64,000 nt of DNA, from assembly GCA_023374025.1 (NCBI GenBank), contig SIJG01000011.1:889343-953342 (forward strand), written 5' to 3'. Source of the stretch: Heterodera schachtii. Lineage: Eukaryota; Nematoda; Chromadorea; Rhabditida; Heteroderidae. A model generated the notes under the pieces. That model saw only the letters and a program-made list of their open reading frames with translations, searched no databases and was not told where the DNA came from. How positions within the stretch are numbered: position 1 is the first letter of the stretch; every line of letters starts with the position of its first letter. This document shows positions 24,596 through 35,169 of this stretch, one piece after another. The translations under genes were made by a program, and so were the position numbers.

Positions 24596-25398
24596 CCAAA
24601 CTCTGATTTTAGAAAGGAAATGCAATGATTTTAAATAGAAAATAAATCAAAAAGAAAATAATGCTATTTCCCGAAGGTTTATACAAAATTAAAAAGCTTA
24701 AAATACGAAGCTAATAAATTAGGTATATAAATATGGGCAGAATTAATTATGCATTGAGAAGGGAATGACGACGAAGGAATGGCGAGTGAAAAAATATTGG
24801 TGACAAGCGGTGGAAGAAAACTAAAATCGATCAAATTGTGGAGAATGAAGATAAATAATGAATAATGGGACTGCAATAACATCGCCGTAGGTTCAGAATG
24901 AAAAAATGTGATACATATTATTCATCACATACCTAAGCATCATCACAACTGTGTTTGGCTTCCAACTCAATTCACCAAATATCAATGATTCATCGAAGGA
25001 CGAAACCAAACTCGTACTAGGCCAACTCGTACTAGGCCAACTCGTACTGCCCAATTGGCGTTTGAATGGTTGGCAGACGCTGATTGGCTGAAGTGAATTT
25101 GCAGTTCGGGAGACACGTGCGGCGCCTTGCGAAGAAGGCCAGACAGTGGAGAAAAGAGAAAATTGGATGGGTATGGTTAGACAGTGAATACAAGCGAGAT
25201 TTTGTGGAGCAGACAGTGCCACGGTCTGCCTCTCTAACCGAGCAATAAAATTAAAGTGATTAAATTAAAGGCAAAGAATTAATTATTTGGTGGAAATAAA
25301 ACTAAATATGTGTACATACTATAAAAATTTAAATTTTAAAACTAAATATATTAAAAGTTATTTTAAAATTTTAATTTGTTAATTATTAGCCTACATAC
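24596..25398. other. Upstream flank of WASP-like gene, no gene seen
   Basis: Contains a short tandem repeat of GGCCAACTCGTACTA at 25,005-25,055 with a minus-strand frame running through it. I found no family or splice support and do not call it a gene. Confidence 0.4.
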
Positions 25399-26309
25399 TA
25401 GAGGTGTGCCGTGATTCACGGTCACGGTCACGGTTACCGTGAATTTCACGGGTTTTTTCACTCACGGTCACGGTCACGATTCACGGTACCAATTCACGGT
25501 TATTCCGTGAAAAATTTACACTGGATAAAATTGAAAATTTACGAATTACATATTGTTTTCATAGAGAATTTGGTCATTTTTTGGGCAAAGTTTGCTAAGA
25601 AACAGAGCAAAATTTTCAAAAATTTCCCCGGCGGCGCCTATCGGCACCGCCGGCCCCCTCCCCTATTCCTGAAACTTTTGAACAAAGTCAACTACCTATA
25701 TTGTGCGAAAAACAAATAAAAAGCAGCTTTTCAAGGATGACCCATTTAAATAAAAACTCATTAAATTTCTTTAAAAAACTCGCTCGAAATAAAGTTATTT
25801 TGGGCAAAATTAATAAAATCCCAACAAACTTTCAAAAATTTTCCACCAAAAATTTAAAAATTGGGTAAATATTTCTCAGGATAAAATCTGTTAACAATTT
25901 TAACAAAACACTCAACTTTTAAATTTTACCCCCGGCGGCGCCTATCGGCACTGCCGGGCCCCTTATTATTTCATAAAAAATTGGCTCAAATTCGCAAAAT
26001 TTGGTCATTTTTGGACAATTCTGTGCACAATTAGTCTAATTTTCAAAATTTTTTGCGGCAGCGTCTATCAGCTCCCCTGGACCCCCTTTTTTAATTTTTT
26101 TTTTTTTTTTTTGTAAAATTATACCAGAAAAAAATACGGTGTAAAAAGCAAAAATTCGCCGACAAAGAAAAAATAAACTCAAATAATTCACGGTCACGGT
26201 CACGAAAACCGTGAATAACACGGGTTTTTTGGATCACGGTCACGGTCACGATTCACGGGATCAATTCACGGTCACGGTTCACGGGTTTTTCAGTCACGGC
26301 ACACCTCTA
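25399..26309. mobile_element. hAT-type MITE with CACGGT repeats
   Basis: 911 bp. Termini TAGAGGTGTGCCGTGA and the mirror TCACGGCACACCTCTA are flanked by the 8-bp duplication CTACATAC (25391-25398 and 26310-26317). Subterminal regions consist of repeated TCACGGTCACGG words in both arms. The interior carries two or three copies of a GC-rich hairpin. Non-coding. Confidence 0.85.
25628..25653. repeat. GC-rich hairpin motif
   Basis: An 11-base arm CCGGCGGCGCC, the loop TATC, and the arm GGCACCGCCGG; the arms pair except for one position. Further copies lie at 25932-25957, 26965-26990 and 27712-27737, degenerate ones near 26,055 and 53,099, and inverted ones near 37,197 and 37,433. Each sits in strongly AT-rich sequence. 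Confidence 0.7.
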
Positions 26310-27400
26310 CTACATACTAGCAGGCATAGTATAGTATTAAAAAATAATTCCAAATTAGTTGAAAACAATATTATGAAAAAAGGGCAAGCAGATTTGTGGT
26401 AAGAATTGTTTTTTTTTTTGAAAAATTAATTTAAATTAAAAATTTTATTTAATTTTCCAGTAACAATTTAATAAATTTTTCAATCAAAAAATTAAAATAT
26501 AAAAAAAAAAATTTTTTCTTCTTTCTTTATGAAATGTATTTATACATAGATAATGAACAATTTATTAAATTCTATGGGACTAAGTTAATTATGGGTTTTG
26601 GTTTTTTTTACAACGATTTGAAAATTGTACATTTTTTTGCCCAAAATTTGGATCAAATGTCGGGGTCGTTAATAGTAAAATTAAAACGAAATTTATAATC
26701 ATAATGTGAAAAAATAAACAAGTGATTAACGATTGGAAAATAAAGTATGGTGGCGCAAAATATTTGATCATAATTTTAAATACATTTGTCCGTTTTTGCT
26801 TCTGTAACGGTAAAATCAATGGCTAACGTCACTCTGTCCTCTTTTTTGTTGTATAAGCCTTTAGCCGGTCCATTAATTCCTGAATTTGCAACAATTTGTT
26901 AACTAAATATTTACCCAATTTTTAAGAAAAATAGTGATTGTACACTCAAATTTTCAAATTTCTCCCGGCGGCGCCTATCGGCACCGCCGGACCTCTCTTC
27001 TCCACAAAAGTTTTTTGGTGGAAAAAGCGCACCGAGAAAATGCGTATCTGTTATGATTTATTAGAATGTTCTGATTTGGAGGTAGTGACTAAATTTTGTT
27101 GTATGGCGTAATGTCAAGATTTTCAAAAAAAAATTTTCCACGGAGGACCCTAAAATCCTGTTTTCTTAAAAATTAGCTAAAAATCACAAAATTTGGACAA
27201 TTTTTGATAAAATTTGATGGAACACATAAAAATTGATGGGAAGCACAAAAGTCGATTGGACGCATAAACTGGACTTGAACCAAAAATTTTTAACTTGGAA
27301 AATTTTCGACGTTTTGGGTTGTTTTTATTGTTTGAAGGGGAGAAGGGGTATAAGGGGTATATTTTCGTTTCTTATACCATTTTTATAAAGAAATTAATTA
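26310..27400. other. Intergenic repeat-rich DNA
   Basis: AT-rich. One full hairpin copy at 26,965 is embedded in sequence resembling the interior of the preceding MITE. No gene seen. Confidence 0.4.
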
Positions 27401-27496
27401 ACGACGAGCGAAATAATATATGCACAGTGATTTCATATTTTGTCTCAGAAAACATTTATAAATGAATAATAAATGCATAATGAGCATGTGTGTATC
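27401..27496 (+). repeat. Dispersed repeat, paired with 36,832-36,932
   Basis: About 96 bases (ACGACGAGCGAAATAATATA onward, to GAGCATGTGTGTAT) recur almost unchanged at 36,832-36,932. Here the homology stops exactly where CAGGGATGGCACGG begins, which looks like the left end of another hAT-type element rich in GGAATTCCGA words. I could not find the matching right end. Confidence 0.65.
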
Positions 27497-27700
27497 AGGG
27501 ATGGCACGGAATTCCGACTTCCGATTTCGACATTTTTGGGCCGGAATTCCGATTTCGGATTCCCGAAAAAATTTTGGTCGTCGGAATTCCGACTTCCGAA
27601 ATTTTTGATAAAAAGTCGGATTTTTCGGAATTTTTAAAAATTTTTTTTTTAAAAGTTAGTAATTTTGTACAATTTCTGTTAATAAATTGAACTGAAATTT

Positions 27701-28180
27701 TCAATTTTTCCCCGGCGGCGCCTGTCGGCACCACCGCCGCAGTGTCTCCTTTGTATCGACGCTGATGTGACATCGGAAGCTGTCCCAAACCAGTAGTCGT
27801 GAGGTGCCGAAGAAAGACTTGCCGAACACCTTTTCTTCAAAATCATTTTGCTTTTTCTTTTTTCCAACTTTCTCCAAATATTTTGTTGTAAGCTTTTTGT
27901 CCATCACCGCGCGCCCATACCAACAGAGAAACAGCCGTCCGTTGAAGCGATTGATGATGCTGAGGATGGGCCGTATTTGGTAGGAGTACGAAGGGTTAAG
28001 CTTCTTCCCGTCCGAGCGCGCCGTGAGGATGACTGTCACGCGGGCCTTCTCATCGCCAGTGTTCAGCACCGTGACGATTTTGGCGCCTTTCTGAGTAATG
28101 CACGTGCCACCGGAAAGGTCCAACCACACGGCCGTTTCATCACAGGCGTAAACACCATAGGTTGAAAAATAGAACCCCAA
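27701..28180 (-). pseudogene. Pogo/Tigger-type DDE transposase remnant
   Basis: A 159-codon frame contains YACDETAVWLD (first catalytic Asp), QKGAKIVTVLNTGDEKAR, and LLVWDSFRCHIS (second catalytic Asp), the typical order of DDE_1 transposases of the Tc1/mariner superfamily. There is no N-terminal DNA-binding region and the third acidic residue is missing. The frame runs out in a GC-rich hairpin repeat at 27,712, which seems to have replaced its 3' end. A dead fragment. Confidence 0.8.
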
Positions 28181-28834
28181 TATTACAGGAAATACAGTAT
28201 TTCAATCTGTTTCCAGTCCAAGAAAAAAATATGCATGTTTCAGACACCCTAATCACAGTTCCGGCAAAATTTTTTTTATAGATTTTAGAATTTATCAAGT
28301 ATAAATACCCACCAAATCTCTCATTTCCCTTTCATTCATCACTATTTTTAATTTCCACATTCATTAATTGCGCAACATTCTCTATTCCTATAAACCCGAA
28401 TAAAAATTGACTCATGTGTTTAAAATTTCAATCACTTTTACAAAAAGGTCCTCCTTTTGGTTCTTGAGTCCCAGTTAAACTGCAAAAGTGCCTCTGACCT
28501 AAAACAAATTTTTGATCAGTAAAATTGCTGAAAACTTTACAGCTTATGGTGCGTAGACATGCTTGGGATTCATTTGAAGTTTCAATACTAGGGGGCAGGC
28601 GCTTTCTAGAGCGGAGCCGGACGGCGCCACAATGCTCCTTACTTCTTCCAAAATTTCTCCATCTGGTACCGAATACATTTATTTCAAGTGCGGGATCCAA
28701 GGATGCCGCTATAAAGCGTAAGTAGGATTCAAGGGCCAATTTTAACGTTTATCTAAATCTAAATTGGAAAGACCCAAATGATGGAAATCATTGACAAAAG
28801 CATAGATAATAAAAATCTGAGGTCAGATTCATAA
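28181..28834. other. Left flank of the LTR element
   Basis: No supported gene. On the plus strand near 28,660-28,720 a short frame has YIYFKCGIQGCRYKA, weakly like the end of a FLYWCH zinc finger; too short to call. Confidence 0.35.
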
Positions 28835-29123
28835 TGTAAAGTGGATTTCCGATCACTCCCCCTTTGGTCTCTGGTCTTTTCTCCGCTAATTTCCCTCCCG
28901 AGATTTCCCGAGCATTTTATCATTTCATTCATCATTTATCCATCCTTTTCTCATTTCGATCAGTCCCATCCTTCTTCATTTCGATCCATCATTTGTATTT
29001 TCCATTCATTTCACATTTCACAAGCAAAGGTTTAATTACCCAAGTTTGAGATGGAACAATAAAGTATTTCTTGGATAATATTTGGACTACAGCGATCCTG
29101 GGACGGGCCCCCCACGTTTCACT
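28835..29123 (+). repeat. 5' LTR
   Basis: Starts TGTAAAGTGG and ends CACGTTTCACT. It contains CAATAAAGT near 29,055, a candidate polyadenylation signal. By eye it has the same sequence as the LTR at 35,170-35,458. Confidence 0.92.
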
Positions 29124-29145
29124 GGTAGCACCGGATGGTTCCAAA
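29124..29145 (+). other. Candidate primer binding site
   Basis: GGTAGCACCGGATGG follows the 5' LTR (TGG if the last LTR base is counted). The position is right for a tRNA primer site. The matching tRNA was not identified. Confidence 0.5.
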
Positions 29146-29229
29146 CTCAAAGTTTGGAACAGCTCAGAAGGATGGGTATGTTTGAACCATTGCGCAATTT
29201 TTCTAAATTTGAGAAATCCCGTTAGGGAT

Positions 29230-29840
29230 CCAGAAAAGACGGCCGTCTATAAATAAAAAGAATACCTCTATTAAGAGAGAAGAGACGTCTATAAAGAAAA
29301 GTGAATACCTCTAAAAAAAGAGATGAGACGTCTATAATAAAATGAGTACCTCTAGAAAAGAGAAGAGACGTCTATAAATAAAAAGAGAAAAAGAGAATTC
29401 CTCTAGAAAAGAGAAGAGACGTCTATAAATAAAAAGAATACCTCTATTAAGAGAGAAGAGACGTCTATAAAGAAAAGTGAATACCTCTAAAAAAAGAGAT
29501 GAGACGTCTATAAATAAAATGAGTACCTCTAGAAAAGAGAAGAGACGTCTATAAATAAAAAGAGAAAAAGAGAATTCCTCTAGAAAAGAGAAGAGACGTC
29601 TATAAATAAAAAGAATACCTCTATTAAGAGAGAAGAGACGTCTATAAAGAAGTGAATACCTCTACAAAAGAAAGAGAAGAGACGTCTATAAATAAGAAGA
29701 AAAGTGAATACCTCTAAAAAGAGAAGAGACGTCTATAAAGAAAAGTGAATACCTCTACAAAAGAAAGAGAAGAGACGTCTATAAATAAAAAGAAAGTGAG
29801 TACCTCTAGAAAAGAGAAGAGACGTCTATAAAGAAATTAG
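29230..29840 (+). repeat. Minisatellite in the LTR-element leader
   Basis: About 13-14 units of 40-55 bases built on GAGACGTCTATAAA, an A/G-rich spacer and ATACCTCTA. Units fall into several types arranged in a higher-order pattern (a block near 29,280-29,420 recurs at 29,455-29,600). It occupies the place of leader/gag. Confidence 0.85.
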
Positions 29841-30592
29841 AAGCGCTAGTGATCAGAGAATGCATGCACTAAGTGCTCATAAATTTAAGCCCAATTGATC
29901 AGAAATTATTAGCCCTACAGATCACTAATTAAAAGACAAACTGATCAGAAATTGAATTTAAGGGCGAGTGCCAAAATACAGATATTATGGGCGAATTTAA
30001 GGGCCAAAATACAAAAAGGCTAATATTAGTGCCAAAAGAAAAAGGGCCAGACCTTACTTACAGTAAGAAAGAAATACAGTAATTTTATGGGGACTGAAAT
30101 AACTGAACTGAGTTTGAAAATTTGAATTTGGGGCGCCATTCAGCGGGGAATTAGCATTTTGCTCATAACGACGATTTAATCTCCACAGCACAACAGACGC
30201 GACATTTGCCCCCCCCCCCATTTTTTTTCTCCCCATTTTTCCCCTTCTTTCAATTGTGTGGATGTTGCCCTCCCTCTGTTTATGCAGAATTTGAAATTGG
30301 TTGATGGGCGTTATTTGTTGGCCAGTGACACTCGTCAGAGTGCCCCAGTGAACACTCGTCAGAGTGCAAAGAAATAGGTCATTTAATCCTAGGAAATAGA
30401 GGCGTTAGACTAGCTCAGAATGTAGTCCAGTCCCAATCTCAAAATGTTGTCTCTAATCCGACTGCATCCCCTTCCGAGGATGAGACCCCGAACATTCAAT
30501 TTGTTCCTGTTAATAGGATAGCCTCATCTACAAATGATTCGAACTCTCTTCGGAGAGAAAGAAAAAGTGTAACAATTTGCGAGTCGGTATTA
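29841..30592 (+). other. LTR-element leader and eroded gag region
   Basis: Repeats of TAAGGGC and AAAATACA words at 29,880-30,060. From about 30,331 a frame leads into the retropepsin frame and passes two copies of CACTCGTCAGAGTGC and a CKEIGH word, possibly a decayed zinc knuckle. No recognisable capsid. Confidence 0.4.
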
Positions 30593-31177
30593 ATGCTTAG
30601 AGTTTATCCAAACCAAGAGGAAATTGGTTTTACTTCTGTATGCTCAGATCTCTCAATCACTCGAATTAAGGTGAATGGAATTGAATTAGTCTCAGTAATT
30701 GACAGTGCTTCACAGACTTCTATTGCTCCTTTACGAATTCTCGACTCATTACGAGTCCCTGAATTTAATATGATGGAAGTTAGCGTTAAATTAAGACCTT
30801 TCGGGATGGACCCGGAGAAAGCTGCTGATAATGCACCTGAAGGCAAGACTGTGGCATGGGTTCTTTTCTCAAAGGGAGGGGACATTTTGGGGGAGGCACC
30901 ACTTCTATTCATTGATAATGCTTTGTTTGAGAAGGAAGAGTTTGATTTGATAATTGGTGCCGATCTGATCGATCAATTTGGTGGTGTCATTATTAATCCC
31001 TCAAAGCAAGAAATCACTTTTGGTTGCACTATAAGAGGGGACGGTCATAAAAGCACAATTCCCTCACCCATAAAAGAATTGTCTGTTGATAAAATTGAAC
31101 ATAGTGTTAAGAAAAGGATACCGACAGCTGAACGATTTAAAAATTGGGGACAGAGTTCTGTCAATAAGGAATTATAA
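30593..31177 (+). pseudogene. Retropepsin-like pol remnant
   Basis: A 194-codon frame (open upstream to about 30,331) with a retroviral-type aspartic protease outline: a flap-side start ITRIKVNGIELVSV, the active-site-like word IDSASQTSIAP, and the C-terminal hallmark DLIIGADLIDQFGGVII. The catalytic triplet reads DSA where D-T/S-G is normal, so activity is doubtful. The frame ends shortly after it meets the integrase tail in another frame: an internal deletion has removed the rest of pol. Confidence 0.75.
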
Positions 31178-31414
31178 TGGTGAACGTAATAAGATGCTCT
31201 CGCAGACTTATAAACGGATGAAATTCACACTTTGCCGGGTCACTCACATGCTACTGATATACCAAAACATTCTTCTCTTAATCGTGATTTTGATGATGAA
31301 ATACCCGCTAATGAGCACAATACTGATAATGCGGTTGAAACATCACTAACACCGCCAAGATATAGTCTAAGACAGCGCGAAAAATTAACCCGACCAGCAC
31401 GATTCTTAGAATAA
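31130..31414 (+). pseudogene. Integrase C-terminal tail remnant
   Basis: Two frames in succession: LKIGDRVLSIRNYNGERNK, typical of the integrase C-terminal fold, then PPRYSLRQREKLTRPARF followed by a stop, typical of the extreme end of a pol polyprotein. A frame change separates them near 31,230. No zinc-binding or DDE core precedes them. Confidence 0.65.
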
Positions 31415-31416
31415 TT

Positions 31417-31441
31417 TTTTTTCCTCTCTTCTAATTTTCAG
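31417..31441 (+). promoter_or_regulatory. Strong 3' splice acceptor before helicase frame
   Basis: A T/C-rich run followed by CTAATTTTCAG lies directly after the pol stop and about 150 bases before the helicase start. In retroviruses and env-bearing retroelements the third frame is translated from a spliced transcript; this site would serve that, or spliced-leader addition. Confidence 0.5.
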
Positions 31442-31594
31442 TTGCTCTTCATTTCCTTTATTTATTTATTTTTTTCTTTCTTCCTCTATCTATTGATCAT
31501 TATTTTGCTTGTTTCGATTTAATTTTTTTAATATCCAATAATTTTTCAAAACAATTTAAGCAAAATCTGTGCTGAAAATCAATTCTAATTCTAA

Positions 31595-34500
31595 ATGGTG
31601 AAAAAACGTTCAGCCCGTCGCCGGAACGAAAACGTGGCCGCACCGAACGCAGCCGTTGGTGGTAAGGAAGTGGCGACAGCCACACAGAACATTGAGTCTT
31701 TGGAAGTGGCGTCAGCCACAGAGCAAATTGAATTGATTGAGGCGGAGTCCATCCCGCAGAATTTGGAGTGTGTCACCGTTTCGCAGACGCCAATGTTTCA
31801 CAATGACGAACATGGCGTGGAAGACGGTGTTTTGAAGTATTTGGTGTGTCAAACCGACGTGAAAAGTGTCGTTGGTGGGAAAATGAGTGGACAAGGTCCA
31901 TTTTTCATGGGTATTCCCGATTCTGTGGTAAGTGCCGAGAGACGCCTTCAAATGGGCGACACAGTGGTGGTCAGTAAGTTTGAGTGGAAGGAGGGATTTG
32001 AAAGGCTGTCCTATGACTTAAACCCGGTCGATTCTTTGCGCTCGTGGTACGTTCAAGGCCGAATCAACGTGCAAGCCGTTGCGCAACAGGTGGAGGTGGT
32101 GAGATTGGTCATTGGTTCATTTCAACCCGGTTTTGTAACCGACTTAAAACGATACAGAGGTGGGGATTTCAGATCAGCCACCGTCATTTCAGCGCAAATG
32201 CTCCGTCCACAAACGATTTATTCTCGGCAATTAACCGAAATTAGTCCAGGTCGAATTATGCTTAACCAACTCCTTCACCTTAAATTGGCCAAAATCACAA
32301 GTCCACAAGAATGGTGGATGGGTGAAAATTACATTTTGCCCCTGGTCACTCCTTTCCAAAAGGGAGATGAAATTCGGGCACATGCAAAATCGGTGGTAAT
32401 TGGTGCCAAAGAAAGTTTGGACTCGTTCTGCTTTCCCCTTAACCACTTTTCAGTGCGATTGATGGGAGCTGCCGCCGCTGTCCAACGTTCATTTGAAATG
32501 GACAAATTGGCAAAGCAAACTGTCAATGTCCAACTCATCTGGCAGAGACCAGAAGCACAACCGGAGGAAGTGCAAACAAATTTGAAAAAGGCACAGCGCG
32601 TCTCTTTTGAATGGTTGATCGTCAACAAATCGGCGGTTGCCGATTTCCTTGAGGCGTGGGAGGAGGACACGCCGGTCGAAGCGAAAGTTGCGCGAGACTC
32701 AAAAGCCCAATGTTGTGCAGTTGGTCGAGTAATTGGCGTGTCAGTAAGTGAGACCGTGCCGGGTAATTTCATGGTGAACGTGAAGATGTTTTTGAGTTAC
32801 AGGGCTAAAAAAGGCTACGACAGGGGATGGGAAGATTGGGAATCCATTCTCGATCAAAGGGATTCTAATTTGAAACCAATTCCAAATTACGGAGGCCTCC
32901 CTTTCAGAGAAGAGGCATTTGAACTTTCAGTTCCGTCGGACATTGCAGAAGGACAATATCCCGTCTCAAAAATTTTAAAGACATTGATGGGAATGGGCGA
33001 AGACGGAGCGGAACAACGACCAACCGTTAGGTTGTCAAGTAACGAAATTGCGGTCGGTAAGTTGAACGAGGACCAACGAATCACTCACGGACTGTTTTTG
33101 GATGACAAATCCCGTGTAATTTTCATGCAAGCGCCGGCTGGAACGGGAAAAAGTGTGTCAGTGGCGGCCTGCATCGCCAGTGTGCTCAAAAAGGATCGGG
33201 ACGCTGCAATTTTGGCAGTTTCTCCTTTGAATGTCGCAGTATGTGAGTTGGTGAAGGACACCATGGAAAGTTTGTCGGAAAAGGTGCCAATGTTGGCACT
33301 TTTCTCTGGGCAAGGAAAGGGGCGGTACATGGACAGGATAAGGCCCCTGGGGGACAATCTTTTGGTTGAAGCTGTGCAAAGGGATGGAAATGTTCCTTCC
33401 GCTGAAGGAAATGAGCCGAAAAAATGGAGTGATAACAAAACATTTAAGCAATACGTCGATGACTTTAACACAGCGCCAAGACGGGCACGCGAACGATCCA
33501 CGACTGCCGCGCTTCTGAAACAGACCAAATACCGAGTGTACTTCATGACATTGGCTCTTGCTGAAGAGTTGGCCTTAGATTTGGGTAATGTGACTTATGT
33601 GTTGGTTGATGAGTGCGGCCAAGCAACACTTTCGGCAGTTTTGTCAATTCTAACACAATTCCGATCTGTTAAGAAAATACTTCTGACAGGAGATAAGCAG
33701 CAGCTACGTGTGCACTTGCCGAGTCAAATGACAGTTGTTCGTGGTAAGTTTGGATTTGAGTCAATTTTGGAAGTGCTGGAAACAGCCAAAGGCATTGATC
33801 GGACCGTTCTCTCAAAGTGTTACCGATCGCACAGTGCCATTGTAAAGTGTTTGGACGTGGGCGTTTATTCCCCAGCAGGTGATCGATTGGTACCAGGAAG
33901 GCCGGACATTGAAATGTCATCGTTTTTAAATTTTATGGGCCCACGCATTGCAGCCGAAAATTGTCCCATCATTTTAATCCATCAAAAATCATCGGCTCAA
34001 ATGGAAAACATCTCATTTTCCTCTCACAATCCCGAGCAACGGGAAACCGCTCTTGGATTTTTGGGAATAATCCAGGGAACCTTTCCAGGCTTAATTCAAG
34101 TTGTCTGTTTTTACCAAGCAGAGAGGAAGCACATGGTAAGTGAAATCGAACGGAGACGGTGGCCAAATGTCAAGGTGAGTACGGTCGATTCAATTCAAAG
34201 TCAGGAAGCCGAGCTTGTCCTTGTCATCACGACGCGCTCTGCTGCTGGACGACCAACAGAAGCTGACACTGGCAAAGAATTCTGGGCGGATTGCGCGAGA
34301 ACAACCGTGGCTCTCTCCCGTCCCAAATTTGGATTGGTCATCATCGGAGACTTGTCGCTGATTTGGCACAAAGGGACCGTGTGGAGACGTTTCATCGACG
34401 AAACATTAAAAATGACGGTTGCGGTAACCCCGGAGTACTTAAACCTAATTTCCAATCCGTTTCCGTCCCGGGTGGGGAAATTTATTGCAAAAAGGGATGG

Positions 34501-34963
34501 CACAGTTCCGATGGCATTTGAATTTTATGCCGAGAGGGACAGTACTTTAAGACACGAGAGTTTGGCGTGTCATCCACCAACAAATAATTTTATAAATAAT
34601 TTTTCCCCTTCCCCATTTTTCACGGGTGGTTTCATGCCATTCACAACTCAGGCAAATGCGTTTCCTCCGATCAGTTCGATACATGCACAACCGCCGGCAT
34701 TCTCACACGGAATGATGATCATTGACACTTCCGTGCGCCCTCCTCCAATCAACATGATCGCCGGTCACACAATGCCAATGCCATCGAATCACCCTGGCCC
34801 AAGTGCGCGAATGGCGCCGTATCCGCCACAACATTTGCCGCGAACATCATACGCCGAAGCTGCCCAACAGGCCACGTCAAACACGAACAACAACCGAAGA
34901 ATCGATGTGAAGTGCTATAGATGTGGCAAAATCGGACATTTCTCAAAACGATGTCGGACCTGA
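31595..34963 (+). CDS. SF1 UPF1-like helicase with CCHC zinc knuckle
   Basis: Single intron-free frame of 1122 codons inside the LTR element. SF1B helicases unwind RNA or DNA 5' to 3' using ATP. Motifs in order: Walker A QAPAGTGKS (about residues 511-520), Ia SPLNVAVCEL, Walker B DECGQA (about 672), III TGDKQQL (about 699), IV-like CYRSHSAI, V STVDSIQSQEAELVL (about 865) and VI TVALSRPKFGLVIIGD (about 905). This matches the UPF1/SMUBP2 group, with Q/S/R residues at the expected places. The N-terminal 480 residues are unassigned. A proline-rich linker leads to CYRCGKIGHFSKRC near the C-terminus, a CX2CX4HX4C knuckle like those of retroelement Gag and RNA-binding proteins. It lies in the env position after an acceptor site. 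An intact frame beside a destroyed pol suggests selection or very recent capture. Confidence 0.92.
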   Translation: MVKKRSARRRNENVAAPNAAVGGKEVATATQNIESLEVASATEQIELIEAESIPQNLECVTVSQTPMFHNDEHGVEDGVLKYLVCQTDVKSVVGGKMSGQGPFFMGIPDSVVSAERRLQMGDTVVVSKFEWKEGFERLSYDLNPVDSLRSWYVQGRINVQAVAQQVEVVRLVIGSFQPGFVTDLKRYRGGDFRSATVISAQMLRPQTIYSRQLTEISPGRIMLNQLLHLKLAKITSPQEWWMGENYILPLVTPFQKGDEIRAHAKSVVIGAKESLDSFCFPLNHFSVRLMGAAAAVQRSFEMDKLAKQTVNVQLIWQRPEAQPEEVQTNLKKAQRVSFEWLIVNKSAVADFLEAWEEDTPVEAKVARDSKAQCCAVGRVIGVSVSETVPGNFMVNVKMFLSYRAKKGYDRGWEDWESILDQRDSNLKPIPNYGGLPFREEAFELSVPSDIAEGQYPVSKILKTLMGMGEDGAEQRPTVRLSSNEIAVGKLNEDQRITHGLFLDDKSRVIFMQAPAGTGKSVSVAACIASVLKKDRDAAILAVSPLNVAVCELVKDTMESLSEKVPMLALFSGQGKGRYMDRIRPLGDNLLVEAVQRDGNVPSAEGNEPKKWSDNKTFKQYVDDFNTAPRRARERSTTAALLKQTKYRVYFMTLALAEELALDLGNVTYVLVDECGQATLSAVLSILTQFRSVKKILLTGDKQQLRVHLPSQMTVVRGKFGFESILEVLETAKGIDRTVLSKCYRSHSAIVKCLDVGVYSPAGDRLVPGRPDIEMSSFLNFMGPRIAAENCPIILIHQKSSAQMENISFSSHNPEQRETALGFLGIIQGTFPGLIQVVCFYQAERKHMVSEIERRRWPNVKVSTVDSIQSQEAELVLVITTRSAAGRPTEADTGKEFWADCARTTVALSRPKFGLVIIGDLSLIWHKGTVWRRFIDETLKMTVAVTPEYLNLISNPFPSRVGKFIAKRDGTVPMAFEFYAERDSTLRHESLACHPPTNNFINNFSPSPFFTGGFMPFTTQANAFPPISSIHAQPPAFSHGMMIIDTSVRPPPINMIAGHTMPMPSNHPGPSARMAPYPPQHLPRTSYAEAAQQATSNTNNNRRIDVKCYRCGKIGHFSKRCRT

Positions 34964-35156
34964 TTTCATTTTCGCTTTTTCTACAATTTTTATTTACCAA
35001 TTTATTTGCTCTCTCATTTTTCATTTTGTATTTTTTTCTGTCAATTAATTCGCCCTCTCATTTCTCTTTTTCTCTCTTCATCAAATCGCACGGGAATTTT
35101 ATGAATTATATTTTGGAAATTACCTAAATTTTGGAAACGATCGGGGACGATCGCCT

Positions 35157-35169
35157 CAAGGGATGGAGG
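35157..35169 (+). other. Polypurine tract
   Basis: AAGGGATGGAGG immediately precedes the 3' LTR, the expected place for the plus-strand primer of an LTR element. Confidence 0.7.

Noticed and set aside
24893..25222. Minus-strand frame of 109 codons
   Set aside because: Passes through a short tandem repeat (GGCCAACTCGTACTA) and shows no family or splice support.
28428..28739. Possible FLYWCH-like zinc finger next to the LTR element
   Set aside because: Only about 15 residues (YIYFKCGIQGCRYKA) fit and the remaining zinc ligands are absent.
30331..30400. Gag zinc knuckle upstream of the retropepsin segment
   Set aside because: Cys and His occur (CKEIGH) but not with CX2CX4HX4C spacing, and the words come from a direct repeat.
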